Shown piece after piece: positions 1 to 7,172 of a stretch of 19,754 bases of DNA. Position 1 is the first letter of the stretch, and each line of letters starts with the position of its first letter. Both the position numbers and the translations under genes were made by a program. The stretch covers positions 1 through 19,754 of the forward strand of contig JBNJDW010000007.1 of NCBI GenBank assembly GCA_051745265.1, written 5' to 3'. Under the pieces are notes generated by a model that saw nothing but the letters and a program-made list of their open reading frames with translations, did not search any database and was not told where the DNA came from. Source of the DNA: JBNJDW01 sp051745265 (GTDB lineage: Bacteria; Pseudomonadota; Alphaproteobacteria; Micavibrionales; CSBR16-224).

Positions 1-49
1 CAAGACCGGTGACGGTCATCAATGCATATAAGAAAACTGTTCCTGTCAT
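1..49 (-). CDS. Possible 5' end of a gene leaving the window
   Basis: Reading the minus strand from an ATG at 49-47 gives 16 codons, MTGTVFLYALMTVTGL, that stay open to the window edge. The segment is hydrophobic and could be the start of a signal peptide or first membrane helix. The frame is open upstream to about position 143, so another start is possible. GGACGGG lies a few bases upstream as a poor ribosome binding site. Too little is visible to name a family, and the segment could be chance. Confidence 0.25.
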   Translation of the reverse strand, partial: MTGTVFLYALMTVTGL

Positions 50-235
50 AAAAACCCGTCCAAAGCCATGTTCATTCTTGTTTTGTACAATAGATCGGAC
101 AAAAAAGAAATGGCGGAGAGGGGGTGAGATGTCCTAATATTTAAGGATATCGTTTGGATGTTTAATATACATAGGTTGTTTTTATTTTGGCGGTCAGGTT
201 TAATGGATTCGTCTTTTAAAAGAGGGTAACATTCA

Positions 236-694
236 ATGATAAATTCCCAGCTCCAATGTGAACTTCCACCGCTTATTGAACTTCAGGTGTATCAAGAAAC
301 CTACTGTGATCAGCAAATGACAGATACAATCCTTCAGTTTTTGTGGGAGACAAAGCCTGATCTGATTGCCGAAATCGCTTGGCTGGAAGAGCGTTTTTTG
401 TCGCATGGGCATGATGCCGCCTACATGGAAAAATGTGGCTCGATTTCGGAATATCTGACAAAAGAGGCAGCGCATAAAATAACACGGCCAGATACTCGGT
501 TAGGGATGCTTGACCTATACTATGAAATGTCCCGCCGTATCCGCAAAGCTAAGGGACTTGTGGAAATTCCGGTATTGGGGAAGCCATTGGCACCTCAGCC
601 GGAGGGTCCGTTCCCGGCGTTGATTAATAAGCCAATTCGTCGGTCTGAGAACGGTGGGGGGGGTCCATGGGCTGACGCAGGAAATGGCGGATAG
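236..694 (+). CDS. Unknown protein, N-terminal part, frame broken at a G8 run
   Basis: I do not recognise this family. The ATG at 236 is preceded by GAGGG at 222-226 with nine bases between, a good ribosome binding site, so the start is well supported. The 152-residue product is soluble, acidic and probably helical, with no signal peptide or membrane segment. Up to about residue 139 it looks like a normal protein. After the run of eight G at 656-663 the reading becomes a low-complexity tail (GGGGPWADAGNGG) and stops at 692-694. A plausible continuation lies in the next frame, to 935. Removing one G would join both parts into a protein of about 232 residues. It may therefore be one interrupted or frameshifted gene. 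Two separate overlapping genes remain possible. Confidence 0.6.
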   Translation: MINSQLQCELPPLIELQVYQETYCDQQMTDTILQFLWETKPDLIAEIAWLEERFLSHGHDAAYMEKCGSISEYLTKEAAHKITRPDTRLGMLDLYYEMSRRIRKAKGLVEIPVLGKPLAPQPEGPFPALINKPIRRSENGGGGPWADAGNGG

Positions 695-935
695 CGTATG
701 CCAGGATGCATATGAGAACCAGCCGGATATTATGTATGAGTATACAGAGCAATATAGGCGAGAGCTGCCGATTTACGAAATTATAGCGGAAATGGAGAAA
801 GCCGTAAGAGCGGTAATACCATCACAATATAGCTATCTTACCGTTATAATTGTTATCGAACTTAGGGAGCGGCTGTTAATGATGTGTGAGGTTGATTCTG
901 CTTTTAAAGCTTTCCAAGAAAGGGCTCTATCATGA
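654..935 (+). CDS. Unknown protein, probable C-terminal continuation after the G8 run
   Basis: This frame is open from just after a TGA at 621 and ends with TGA at 933-935. Only a GTG at 654 inside the G-rich stretch or an ATG at 684 could start it independently. AGGA lies directly before the ATG at 684, which is too close for a normal ribosome binding site. The sequence (VHGLTQEMADSVCQD at the start, then a charged and hydrophobic helical region rich in Tyr, Glu and Ile) looks like real protein. It reads naturally as the continuation of the upstream gene, one base out of frame at 656-663. If two genes exist, they overlap by 11 bases from 684 to 694. Family unknown. Confidence 0.5.
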   Translation: MGGVHGLTQEMADSVCQDAYENQPDIMYEYTEQYRRELPIYEIIAEMEKAVRAVIPSQYSYLTVIIVIELRERLLMMCEVDSAFKAFQERALS

Positions 936-971
936 CTTTCCGCAAACCGTGCAGAGATAGTCGGCTGTATA

Positions 972-1778
972 TTAAAACCTATACCCAACCGCCGACATTA
1001 AAGAGACATTTGTGTCATTCTGGCTGACCGGGCTGTCGGCGGCGTCGTTCAAGAGCTGTTTGATCTTGCCGCCGCCCATGATAAACCAGTTCCTATTCAG
1101 GAAATACATGGCATTGAGCCCGAGGGAGATATCTTTAAACCCGGAATCGGCATTATATTGCGCGAATTGGGAGCGGGAGGCCTGCCCTGAATCAACGCCG
1201 AAAAACGTATCCATATATTCGTCATCGGCCCAGGTGGTGCTCAGCGAGGGTGTTATGCTCAATTGGCGGGAGAGGGGGATGCGTTTACTGAGTTTGGCAT
1301 CGACGATCAGCCCTTCGTTATCATCACCAACAAATTGCGTGATGCCGCCGCTGACGGTGACGGGTTCGAAATCATGGGCGGCATAGGCTTTCAGGCCAAG
1401 GGCACCGTCAATATCCCCCATACCGTCCAGCGTATCATCATCACTGCCGATAAGAGTATCGCCGTCCTCGTCACGGCCCCGGTCATAGGTCAGCCCGATA
1501 CCGATTTTGGAGCGATTATTTTTCAGCAGATCAGCCGTTAAACCATCCTTGCCAAGGCCGATCCGGTCTTTATACCTGATATTCAGATAGGGCAGGGGCG
1601 TCAGCGTGTAATCATCGCTGCCTTCATAGGTCGGCACAACAGCGGCCCCGGCGCCAAGCGTGACATCCCAGTCGCTGTTCTGGTTATAATCCTGCGCCTG
1701 TGCGGGCTGGATCCCCATAAATAAAACAGCTGTGGCTATGGCCGTGCTCAGATAGCGTATTTTCATTTTGGTAAGCAT
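972..1778 (-). CDS. MipA/OmpV-family outer-membrane protein
   Basis: The 268-residue product begins with a typical signal peptide (charged start, hydrophobic core, likely cleavage after AQA near residue 29). The mature part is rich in alternating beta-strand sequence and ends in Phe (AVGYRF), as outer-membrane barrels do. The segment LGAGAAVVPTYEGSDDYTLT, followed by a PLPYLNIRY-type stretch, is characteristic of the MipA/OmpV family. E. coli MipA was described as a scaffold linking murein synthesis and hydrolysis enzymes, but many family members have unknown roles and no scaffold function can be read here. I place the start at the ATG ending at 1778 because AAGGAA sits six bases upstream. 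The frame is open further, to 1934, without signal features. It faces the gene at 2003 divergently. Confidence 0.85.
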   Translation of the reverse strand: MLTKMKIRYLSTAIATAVLFMGIQPAQAQDYNQNSDWDVTLGAGAAVVPTYEGSDDYTLTPLPYLNIRYKDRIGLGKDGLTADLLKNNRSKIGIGLTYDRGRDEDGDTLIGSDDDTLDGMGDIDGALGLKAYAAHDFEPVTVSGGITQFVGDDNEGLIVDAKLSKRIPLSRQLSITPSLSTTWADDEYMDTFFGVDSGQASRSQFAQYNADSGFKDISLGLNAMYFLNRNWFIMGGGKIKQLLNDAADSPVSQNDTNVSLMSAVGYRF

Positions 1779-1937
1779 CGGGGGTTCCTTATTCTTCGCT
1801 TTTTTTAAAAGGCGCGCACGCCAGGAATATCTAAGCATAGCACGATGGGATAAGAATAGTAGTATATCATGGCGTTTTATCCTTTTTGTGCAGATGTAAG
1901 GTATGGGTTGTTTATGGGAGGTTTTCATTCTCAAGGA

Positions 1938-1966
1938 TTGTGTATTTTGTATGATTAGAGTTTAAT
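1938..1966 (+). promoter_or_regulatory. Candidate sigma-70 promoter for the 2003 gene pair
   Basis: TTGTGT at 1938-1943 and TTTAAT at 1961-1966 are separated by 17 bases. The match is moderate and the position, 36 bases before the start codon at 2003, is suitable. It is based on pattern only. Confidence 0.35.
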
Positions 1967-2002
1967 AGATTTAGGCTTTAATAATTGCAGCTGAGGTTTT
2001 CG

Positions 2003-2557
2003 ATGAATATTTTTTTTCTATTTATGCTATTGACCGGTTTGGTGTTTACCTCTGTTGCCCAGGCGGAAGAAGAAAATATCCCTCCTGCCAAACAGGCACC
2101 GGAACAGGAAATTAAGACCGTGGTAGAGGGTTTGAAAGAGGCGATCGCCCAAGGAAAAGACTCCATTGCGATTGCTGATCTTGTTGAGTTTCCGGAAGAA
2201 GATTACGAGACCTGTCTCGCCCTTGACCATAATTCTGCAAATTATCTTGCCGAACAAAACTTAGAGAGACGGATATTAGCAGGACAATCATGGGATAAAA
2301 GCGCCGGAGCGTTTCTTGTCTTAAAAGGACGTTCGGAGATAAAAATTTATCCATTTGATGATTATTTTATTAAGGTCGGGCGTATATTCAGGAGAAAGAA
2401 TCATTATTTCCGGGTGGATGTTCCTCCCTACGCTAATCTTCATAAGAGTGTATGGTTTGGCTGCACGGCGCATCCTGCGATATTCCGCTTTCAAGAAAAA
2501 ATGGGCGCCGATTATATAATCTTTAATGAAGTTAAGGAAAATGAGGGGCAGAATTGA
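2003..2557 (+). CDS. Secreted protein of unknown function
   Basis: The 184-residue product starts with a clear signal peptide: MNIFFLFMLLTGLVF, then a probable cleavage after AQA at about residue 22. The mature protein should lie in the periplasm or outside. A charged, helical stretch follows to about residue 60, then a mixed domain with two cysteines (in ETCLAL and in FGCTAHP) that could form a disulphide. I recognise no family. The ATG at 2003 is preferred over a TTG at 1985 because GAGG at 1993-1996 is correctly spaced and the signal peptide then begins at Met. The stop overlaps the start of the next gene (TTGA at 2554-2557), so both are probably translated together and may work together. 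Confidence 0.75.
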   Translation: MNIFFLFMLLTGLVFTSVAQAEEENIPPAKQAPEQEIKTVVEGLKEAIAQGKDSIAIADLVEFPEEDYETCLALDHNSANYLAEQNLERRILAGQSWDKSAGAFLVLKGRSEIKIYPFDDYFIKVGRIFRRKNHYFRVDVPPYANLHKSVWFGCTAHPAIFRFQEKMGADYIIFNEVKENEGQN

Positions 2558-3858
2558 AAAACAGTATCATCTTTCTTTGCGCAGCTGTCGTTGCAATTGG
2601 TGTTTATTATGCGGTCATGGCGCTTGAGCCTGCCGGAGATTCTCAAGACATATCTTCTGATGAAATTATCGTCATTGAAAATGGCGAGGCGGCTAAGGTT
2701 GAGCAGAATGCTAAGGTGCGGGAGCTTATGGACTCCATGGATCGGAAAGCGAAAGAAAACCGCTCAACCGACTCTGACAAAGAAAAACGTCAGCAAGAGG
2801 CGAAGGAGATATTACAAGGCATTAAATCACATATGGTCGATCCAGAGCCGGGCACTTATCCGGTTAAATATTTTACGCCTGATGATGGGGTTCCCCTTGT
2901 GGGCGTTAGCTATGGATTGACAGGGCGTAAACCAGTTTGGATTGATGATAGCCATGTGATTTACTGGGCTGGAATTGTGGATGATTACCCCCAAGTTCAG
3001 AGGCCATTTTTCTCTTCTTATAAATTGGTTATTTTAAATGTTGATACTGGTAAAATTGTAAACACTTTGACCGAAGCGCATGAACCAAGAGCGCTGTGTT
3101 TTGATCATGTGACTGGAAACTTTTTTTATGGTGTAGAGACCGATCCTAACAGCCCTCAGGGGCAGTACTATTTAATTGGCCGACTTGATTCTAATCAGCG
3201 TTTTGTAAAACAAAAGAAAATTGAAAGCCTTAATGAGCATAGAGTTAATACTATTGAATGCTCTTTCAATAACGATTTATCTCAACCCGTGCTGTATAAC
3301 GCAAGATCAGATGACGGTCGTATTGTTATAGTAGATAGAGATAAAGGTACTGTTCGTAATGAGAGGCTCAATGAGGTGGTCAGAGAACATACTCTAAATA
3401 TGACTGTGGGAGAGCCTATCAGATATGATCATATCAGAGATCAGTATTATATAGGAGCCGTATTTTCAAGAACAGATCAAAGAAGTAAGATTTGGTCTTT
3501 TGATCGAGAATTCAATCTCGTGGATGAGTTTATAATGCCCAGGGTTAAAGGGATACAATCCTATCCGAGTTCATCCGTTGTACTTGTTGGCGTGCCCTTG
3601 AAAGACGGTTTTGCAATGGATTGCGGAAGGCGTGGGTCAGGGGATGGTGTCATTGATTATGATGGAGAACCTGTCTCGCATTACTTATGTCATGTAAAAC
3701 GTGACCAAACCATTGTGCGCGCTATTAAAGGATATCCGCGGTATTACGCTTCTTCACCTAATGGCTGTCGTATTTTTGGATATGTAACGCCGCATAAGGG
3801 AGTGAAAGATAATAATGGGCTATATGGTAAGAATTTTATGATTGATGTGTGTGATTAA
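2554..3858 (+). CDS. N-terminally anchored, propeller-like protein of unknown function
   Basis: The 434-residue product has a hydrophobic N-terminal helix (about residues 4-24, an uncleaved anchor or signal peptide). A charged, probably coiled region of about 75 residues follows, then a domain of about 320 residues built of repeating short strands. Patterns such as LVILNVDTGKIVNTL, YYLIGRLDSNQRF and IWSFDREFNLVDEF recur and resemble blades of a beta-propeller. That is an inference from pattern, not a family match. The TTG start overlaps the stop of the upstream gene, and GAGGGG at 2543-2548 lies five bases before it, so translational coupling is likely. Much of the gene is AT-rich (42 G/C in the 120 bases from 3241), unlike the core genes further right, which may indicate transfer. 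The role is unknown; sensing or binding at the cell surface would fit the layout. Confidence 0.75.
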   Translation: MKNSIIFLCAAVVAIGVYYAVMALEPAGDSQDISSDEIIVIENGEAAKVEQNAKVRELMDSMDRKAKENRSTDSDKEKRQQEAKEILQGIKSHMVDPEPGTYPVKYFTPDDGVPLVGVSYGLTGRKPVWIDDSHVIYWAGIVDDYPQVQRPFFSSYKLVILNVDTGKIVNTLTEAHEPRALCFDHVTGNFFYGVETDPNSPQGQYYLIGRLDSNQRFVKQKKIESLNEHRVNTIECSFNNDLSQPVLYNARSDDGRIVIVDRDKGTVRNERLNEVVREHTLNMTVGEPIRYDHIRDQYYIGAVFSRTDQRSKIWSFDREFNLVDEFIMPRVKGIQSYPSSSVVLVGVPLKDGFAMDCGRRGSGDGVIDYDGEPVSHYLCHVKRDQTIVRAIKGYPRYYASSPNGCRIFGYVTPHKGVKDNNGLYGKNFMIDVCD

Positions 3859-3982
3859 TGATCTTTTGTGAGGAAAGCACGATAAACACCGTATGCTTTA
3901 AAATAGAAGCCCGGCCGGGAAATTCTTTTTGGTATTCGATTTCTTGCGACCGGGCCGTTACGGTATGTAACCTCTGTTGACG

Positions 3983-4014
3983 GTGCTTAATAGGTGTTAG
4001 ACTATATTAAGCAC
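3983..4014. repeat. Perfect 10-bp inverted repeat upstream of the TetR gene
   Basis: GTGCTTAATA at 3983-3992 and TATTAAGCAC at 4005-4014 are exact reverse complements separated by 12 bases. The arms are AT-rich and no T run follows, so it is not a typical terminator. It could be a second protein-binding site in the tetR control region. Confidence 0.5.
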
Positions 4015-4033
4015 AGGGTAACTTATATTTTAT

Positions 4034-4051
4034 ACATACACGAATGTATGT
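4034..4051. promoter_or_regulatory. Operator-like inverted repeat of AcrR type
   Basis: ACATACA at 4034-4040 and TGTATGT at 4045-4051 are perfect reverse complements around the spacer CGAA. The half-sites are the same as those I recall for the E. coli AcrR operator (TACATACA and TGTATGTA), although there the spacer is eight bases instead of four. The site lies 46 bases before the start of an AcrR-like gene, so autorepression is the natural reading. It is inferred, not shown. Confidence 0.6.
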
Positions 4052-4097
4052 TAGCTTGTCAATAGGCATTAACATTAACGCGCAGGTCAAGCCTACG

Positions 4098-4709
4098 ATG
4101 GTACGCAGAACAAAAGAGCAGGCATTGGAAACCAGAAGCAGGATTATGGATGCTGCGATCAGTGTTTTTGTCGATTACGGCATTGCCAAAGCCAGTCTGA
4201 ACGAGATTGCCGACCGGGCAGGTGTGAGCCGCGGTGCTGTTTACTGGCATTTCAAAAACAAGCTGGATATTTTCGAGGCGCTGGATAACCAACTGCATAA
4301 CTCTTTGTTGGAAATCATTCTAAAGGATCTTGAAAAAGATCATCCCCAGCCGTTAAAGCAATTGGAAAATCTGTGTATTGAATTGCTGCTGGGTCTGGAA
4401 CGCGACCAGAAAACGAGAGATGTAATGACCATTTTTCTTTTAAAATCGGATTACGCAGGTGAGATGGCCCGCTTCCAGGACCAGCATAATGAAAAAAAGG
4501 CACAAAATTTTGCGCTTTTTCACCGCTATTTTGAAAAAGCGCAGGATAAAGGTCATCTGTCAAAGGACGCTGACCCAAAAATCCTGACGACGGCTTTGTC
4601 CTGTTATGTAAGCGGTATTGCTGATGAATATATTCGCACACCGGCCTTGATTAATATGGGTAAACAGGCCGCATTGCTGGTGGAGCAGTTTTTTCGCGGT
4701 ATTCGGTAA
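4098..4709 (+). CDS. TetR/AcrR-family transcriptional repressor
   Basis: The 203-residue protein opens with MVRRTKEQALETRSRIMDAA, close to the start of AcrR, TtgR and MtrR type regulators of RND efflux pumps. The helix-turn-helix covers about residues 33-52 (SLNEIADRAGVSRGAVYWHF), and the C-terminal 140 residues are the helical ligand-binding and dimer domain. The frame is open from an ATG at 4044, but that codon lies inside the operator-like repeat, and family members begin at the Met chosen here. The ribosome binding site is weak (AGG at 4084-4086). No efflux genes are adjacent, so the regulator is an orphan in this window and its targets must lie elsewhere. Autoregulation is suggested by the repeat at 4034-4051. 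Confidence 0.9.
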   Translation: MVRRTKEQALETRSRIMDAAISVFVDYGIAKASLNEIADRAGVSRGAVYWHFKNKLDIFEALDNQLHNSLLEIILKDLEKDHPQPLKQLENLCIELLLGLERDQKTRDVMTIFLLKSDYAGEMARFQDQHNEKKAQNFALFHRYFEKAQDKGHLSKDADPKILTTALSCYVSGIADEYIRTPALINMGKQAALLVEQFFRGIR

Positions 4710-4713
4710 CTGC

Positions 4714-4733
4714 CAGACAGCCGCAACTGTCTG
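4714..4733. terminator. Weak hairpin after the TetR gene
   Basis: CAGACAG at 4714-4720 pairs with CTGTCTG at 4727-4733 over a six-base loop, four bases after the stop codon. Only a broken T-rich stretch (GTTTCTTGT) follows, so intrinsic termination would be weak. The position between two convergent genes favours a role in ending transcription. Confidence 0.35.
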
Positions 4734-4806
4734 ACATGGCGTTTCTTGTGCGCGTAATACTAAACAATAGAGGCTCTATTCTAAAAAACCGTTTATAGAA
4801 ATAAAT

Positions 4807-6585
4807 TCAGATCGATTTTTTCGGTGGATTTTGCGGGCCTTTGGGCTGTGAATCCGGCGGATTTTTCGGAGGGGTGGGCGGACCGGCTTTTGCGGCGAAC
4901 AGGTCTTTGATAGATTTTATCGGGTAGCTTTTTAGATGTTTTTTGCGTTGTTTAATGTCAGGCTTTTTCTGCTGTCCGTCCGGGTGGGTGACGGGGGCGC
5001 CAACGATATTTTTAATTTCTTCAACAAATTCCTGATGGGTTTTACGCCCGGTATGGAAGCCGCCTTCTTTTAAGGCGACATTCAAGATTTCACCGCTTTT
5101 TAACAGGGATTCAACCTTTTCCGGCAAGGGCGGATCGGGGATTTCACCATCGCTTTTGATTTTCAAATCCTCGCGCAGGCGGACATGCACAGTTTTTTCC
5201 TCGGTATTATACAGCGATACAATGCCGTTCGGATATTGAATGGAAAATGAGTGTTCGTTAACCGGATAGACAATAGCACCGAACGCGCCCGACAGGCTGC
5301 CAAACAACCATTCTTCGGCGTAGCTTTTGCTGAGAAACAGGGTTGGCGGTGTCATGGGCGGACGGATATTGGTTTCACGGTCAGTCAGTGGACGCAGTGT
5401 GGCGGATTTTTCTTCCAACAACCGCGGGTTCAGCCGCTGGCCAAGTTCTTCTGTATATAGATAGGCCTTTTTACGGGCGTGTTTGGGCAGATGCTTGTTT
5501 TCTTCTTCCTGACTTTTTTCCGGCATTAGCTTTTTTAGGCCCTTTTCGACAAACTCTTCGGCCGCGTGATTGAGCAGTAAGCCCGTGCCCGCCGTCAGAC
5601 CGCCTGAAATTACGGCAGCCCCGGTTGCGGCAACCGCCGCACCGCTGATCAAAAACCCGGCGCCACCAACCACCGCTGCAGCAGCAAGAGGTATGGAGGC
5701 TTTGACATACCAGTTTTTCTGGGTCGGCGCTTTCAGTATGCTCACAATCTTTTTTTGCAGAGCAATCCGCGGCTGTTCTGTTGGTGTTAAGGCTGATTCA
5801 CCATTCCACAGCCGATAAGCCCGGGTTTGGAAATCTTTTGCGACATGTTTTTCTGCCTCATTCAGCGAGTCAAAGCTGTCTAATTTTTGGCAGAGCGAAA
5901 AGAATCCGTCAAAAGTTTTATCATCGCCGACATCTACGAAACTATCCTTGGCTTCTTCAGTTGTTGAGGCGGCAGAAATATACAGGGATACATCCCACTT
6001 CCCGTCATCCGTCTCAAGGATTTTATAGCCGAAGTTGCTGTTGCTCATCTTGACCATTTGCCGGGATGGCGGCTCCTGATCTGTATTCTCGCTCTCTTTA
6101 ATTTCTTCGTCAGAGCGCATATTCTCGCTTTCGACGTATAGATTTAAATGGTGGAGTCGCCAGGTTTGCAGGGTATTCTGATGGGTGATCATTTCTTCGT
6201 GTACCCAGCGGATATCACGTAGATTCTCACGTCCGGCAATGACATAGACAGAATCTGTACTGGATGCGGATAAACGTTTTTCGCCATTCTCATCCGTCGT
6301 GGCTTCAAGCGCATTGTGATCATAGGAGAACAAGAGAACCTTGTTACCGGTTTCGACATCTTCGGTCAGACGATAAAAGCCGATCGGCGCACGGATCAGA
6401 CCGTCATGCGGGAAGTCTTCAGTCTCATGATTTTCAGGCGGACCGATATAGCGGTATATATTAAGATGCCCGGGCGCAATCATTTCGATGATTTTGTCCT
6501 GAAAGCTCATATCGCTGACAGAATCATCCGGCGTGGTGTTGGAAGAAAAGGTGTTGCCAGTCTTTTTTACGGGTTCTGTGGCCAT
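4807..6585 (-). CDS. Large unknown protein with Gly/Ala-rich hydrophobic centre
   Basis: I do not recognise this 592-residue protein. There is no signal peptide. Residues 1-290 are soluble, acidic and rich in mixed strand and helix. Residues 296-337 form a hydrophobic Gly/Ala-rich stretch long enough for two short membrane passes, with repeated small residues like a glycine zipper. Residues 338-365 are a charged helix ending in Lys and Glu, followed by another mixed domain to about 560. The last 25 or so residues are a Pro/Lys tail (GPPTPPKNPPDSQPKGPQNP). The layout suggests a cytoplasmic protein that inserts into or associates with a membrane, or a protein exported without a classical signal. 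The ATG ending at 6585 has no clear ribosome binding site. It converges on the TetR gene and diverges from the 6760 gene. Confidence 0.7.
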   Translation of the reverse strand: MATEPVKKTGNTFSSNTTPDDSVSDMSFQDKIIEMIAPGHLNIYRYIGPPENHETEDFPHDGLIRAPIGFYRLTEDVETGNKVLLFSYDHNALEATTDENGEKRLSASSTDSVYVIAGRENLRDIRWVHEEMITHQNTLQTWRLHHLNLYVESENMRSDEEIKESENTDQEPPSRQMVKMSNSNFGYKILETDDGKWDVSLYISAASTTEEAKDSFVDVGDDKTFDGFFSLCQKLDSFDSLNEAEKHVAKDFQTRAYRLWNGESALTPTEQPRIALQKKIVSILKAPTQKNWYVKASIPLAAAAVVGGAGFLISGAAVAATGAAVISGGLTAGTGLLLNHAAEEFVEKGLKKLMPEKSQEEENKHLPKHARKKAYLYTEELGQRLNPRLLEEKSATLRPLTDRETNIRPPMTPPTLFLSKSYAEEWLFGSLSGAFGAIVYPVNEHSFSIQYPNGIVSLYNTEEKTVHVRLREDLKIKSDGEIPDPPLPEKVESLLKSGEILNVALKEGGFHTGRKTHQEFVEEIKNIVGAPVTHPDGQQKKPDIKQRKKHLKSYPIKSIKDLFAAKAGPPTPPKNPPDSQPKGPQNPPKKSI

Positions 6586-6759
6586 TATTTGAGAGTCTTT
6601 GCTATTTCATTTGGTCTTTTCGGCGCATCTATATGTCTTTAATGTATACCATGATTGATTACATAACGCAATATTTTCAATGGCGGACAAAGCTATCAAA
6701 GAGACGGATTTTGCGATGAGCTGTTTGCCAGAATGATGAATCCAAGGTAAACTTACAGC

Positions 6760-7077
6760 ATGTCTTTATTTGATTCAGATGGCACGCCTTTGGCTGCTGC
6801 CTTTAACAAGCCTTCCGAAAAGCAAGTCGAGCATATTATTGCCCGTCGTCTTTGTAAGGTGCTTGGCATAGATTACACTACTCTCGATAAAAAATCAGGA
6901 TCCCGTGGTCAGGTTCTAGAGCAAGTCATTGATACATATTTAACACTGAACCCAACAGCAATGAAACAGGTCAAAAAACTGTTACCATCAACAGCCATAC
7001 TTGCGCGGGAGATACGTCAGGACAGACCTAAAACTGTACAAGATATGGCAACTTCATTACGGGCTTGTGCCTATTAA
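6760..7077 (+). CDS. Small unknown soluble protein
   Basis: This 105-residue, basic, helical protein has no signal peptide or membrane segment, and I do not recognise its family. The central part (KQVEHIIARRLCKVLGIDYT, then a segment with SGSRGQVLEQVID) is charged and could bind nucleic acid or a partner protein, but no motif proves this. AAGG at 6744-6747 lies 12 bases before the ATG, farther than usual, so the start is likely but not firm. The 174-bp space shared with the divergent 592-residue gene has no obvious promoter. The photolyase gene follows after 95 bases and may have its own promoter. Confidence 0.6.
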   Translation: MSLFDSDGTPLAAAFNKPSEKQVEHIIARRLCKVLGIDYTTLDKKSGSRGQVLEQVIDTYLTLNPTAMKQVKKLLPSTAILAREIRQDRPKTVQDMATSLRACAY

Positions 7078-7172
7078 TTTTCAATTCGGTCAAAGAAATT
7101 TTTAGTTTGTATACTACGGGATATGATTGTTTAATGAATGCCCTATAGACAAATACAGGTTTTAAACTTTTC

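Larger units (their letters stand above)
3859..4097. other. Intergenic region with several inverted repeats
   Basis: No gene is visible between the anchored protein and the TetR gene. The stretch holds GCCCGG at 3909-3914, which can pair with CCGGGC at 3950-3955 over a long loop. A perfect 10-bp inverted repeat lies at 3983-4014 and an operator-like repeat at 4034-4051. TTGACG at 3977-3982 is a possible -35 element, but no -10 element stands at the right distance. A second choice, TTAAGC at 4007-4012 with TTATAC 17 bases later at 4030-4035, would place the -10 at the edge of the operator. Confidence 0.4.

Noticed and set aside
960..996. GTCGGC/GCCGAC inverted repeat as a terminator between convergent genes
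   Set aside because: The loop is 25 bases and no T run follows; it also overlaps the end of the coding region.
1811..1822. GGCG-N4-CGCC hairpin followed by T/A run in the MipA leader
   Set aside because: A four-base stem is too weak to claim an attenuator.
1779..1934. Longer start for the MipA/OmpV-like protein
   Set aside because: It would bury the signal peptide; AAGGAA before the ATG at 1778 supports the shorter form.
4044..4097. Upstream extension of the TetR gene to an ATG at 4044
   Set aside because: The codon lies within the operator-like repeat and the extra residues do not resemble family N-termini.
6680..6736. 18-codon frame (MADKAIKETDF start)
   Set aside because: Too short, with no convincing ribosome binding site; chance cannot be excluded.
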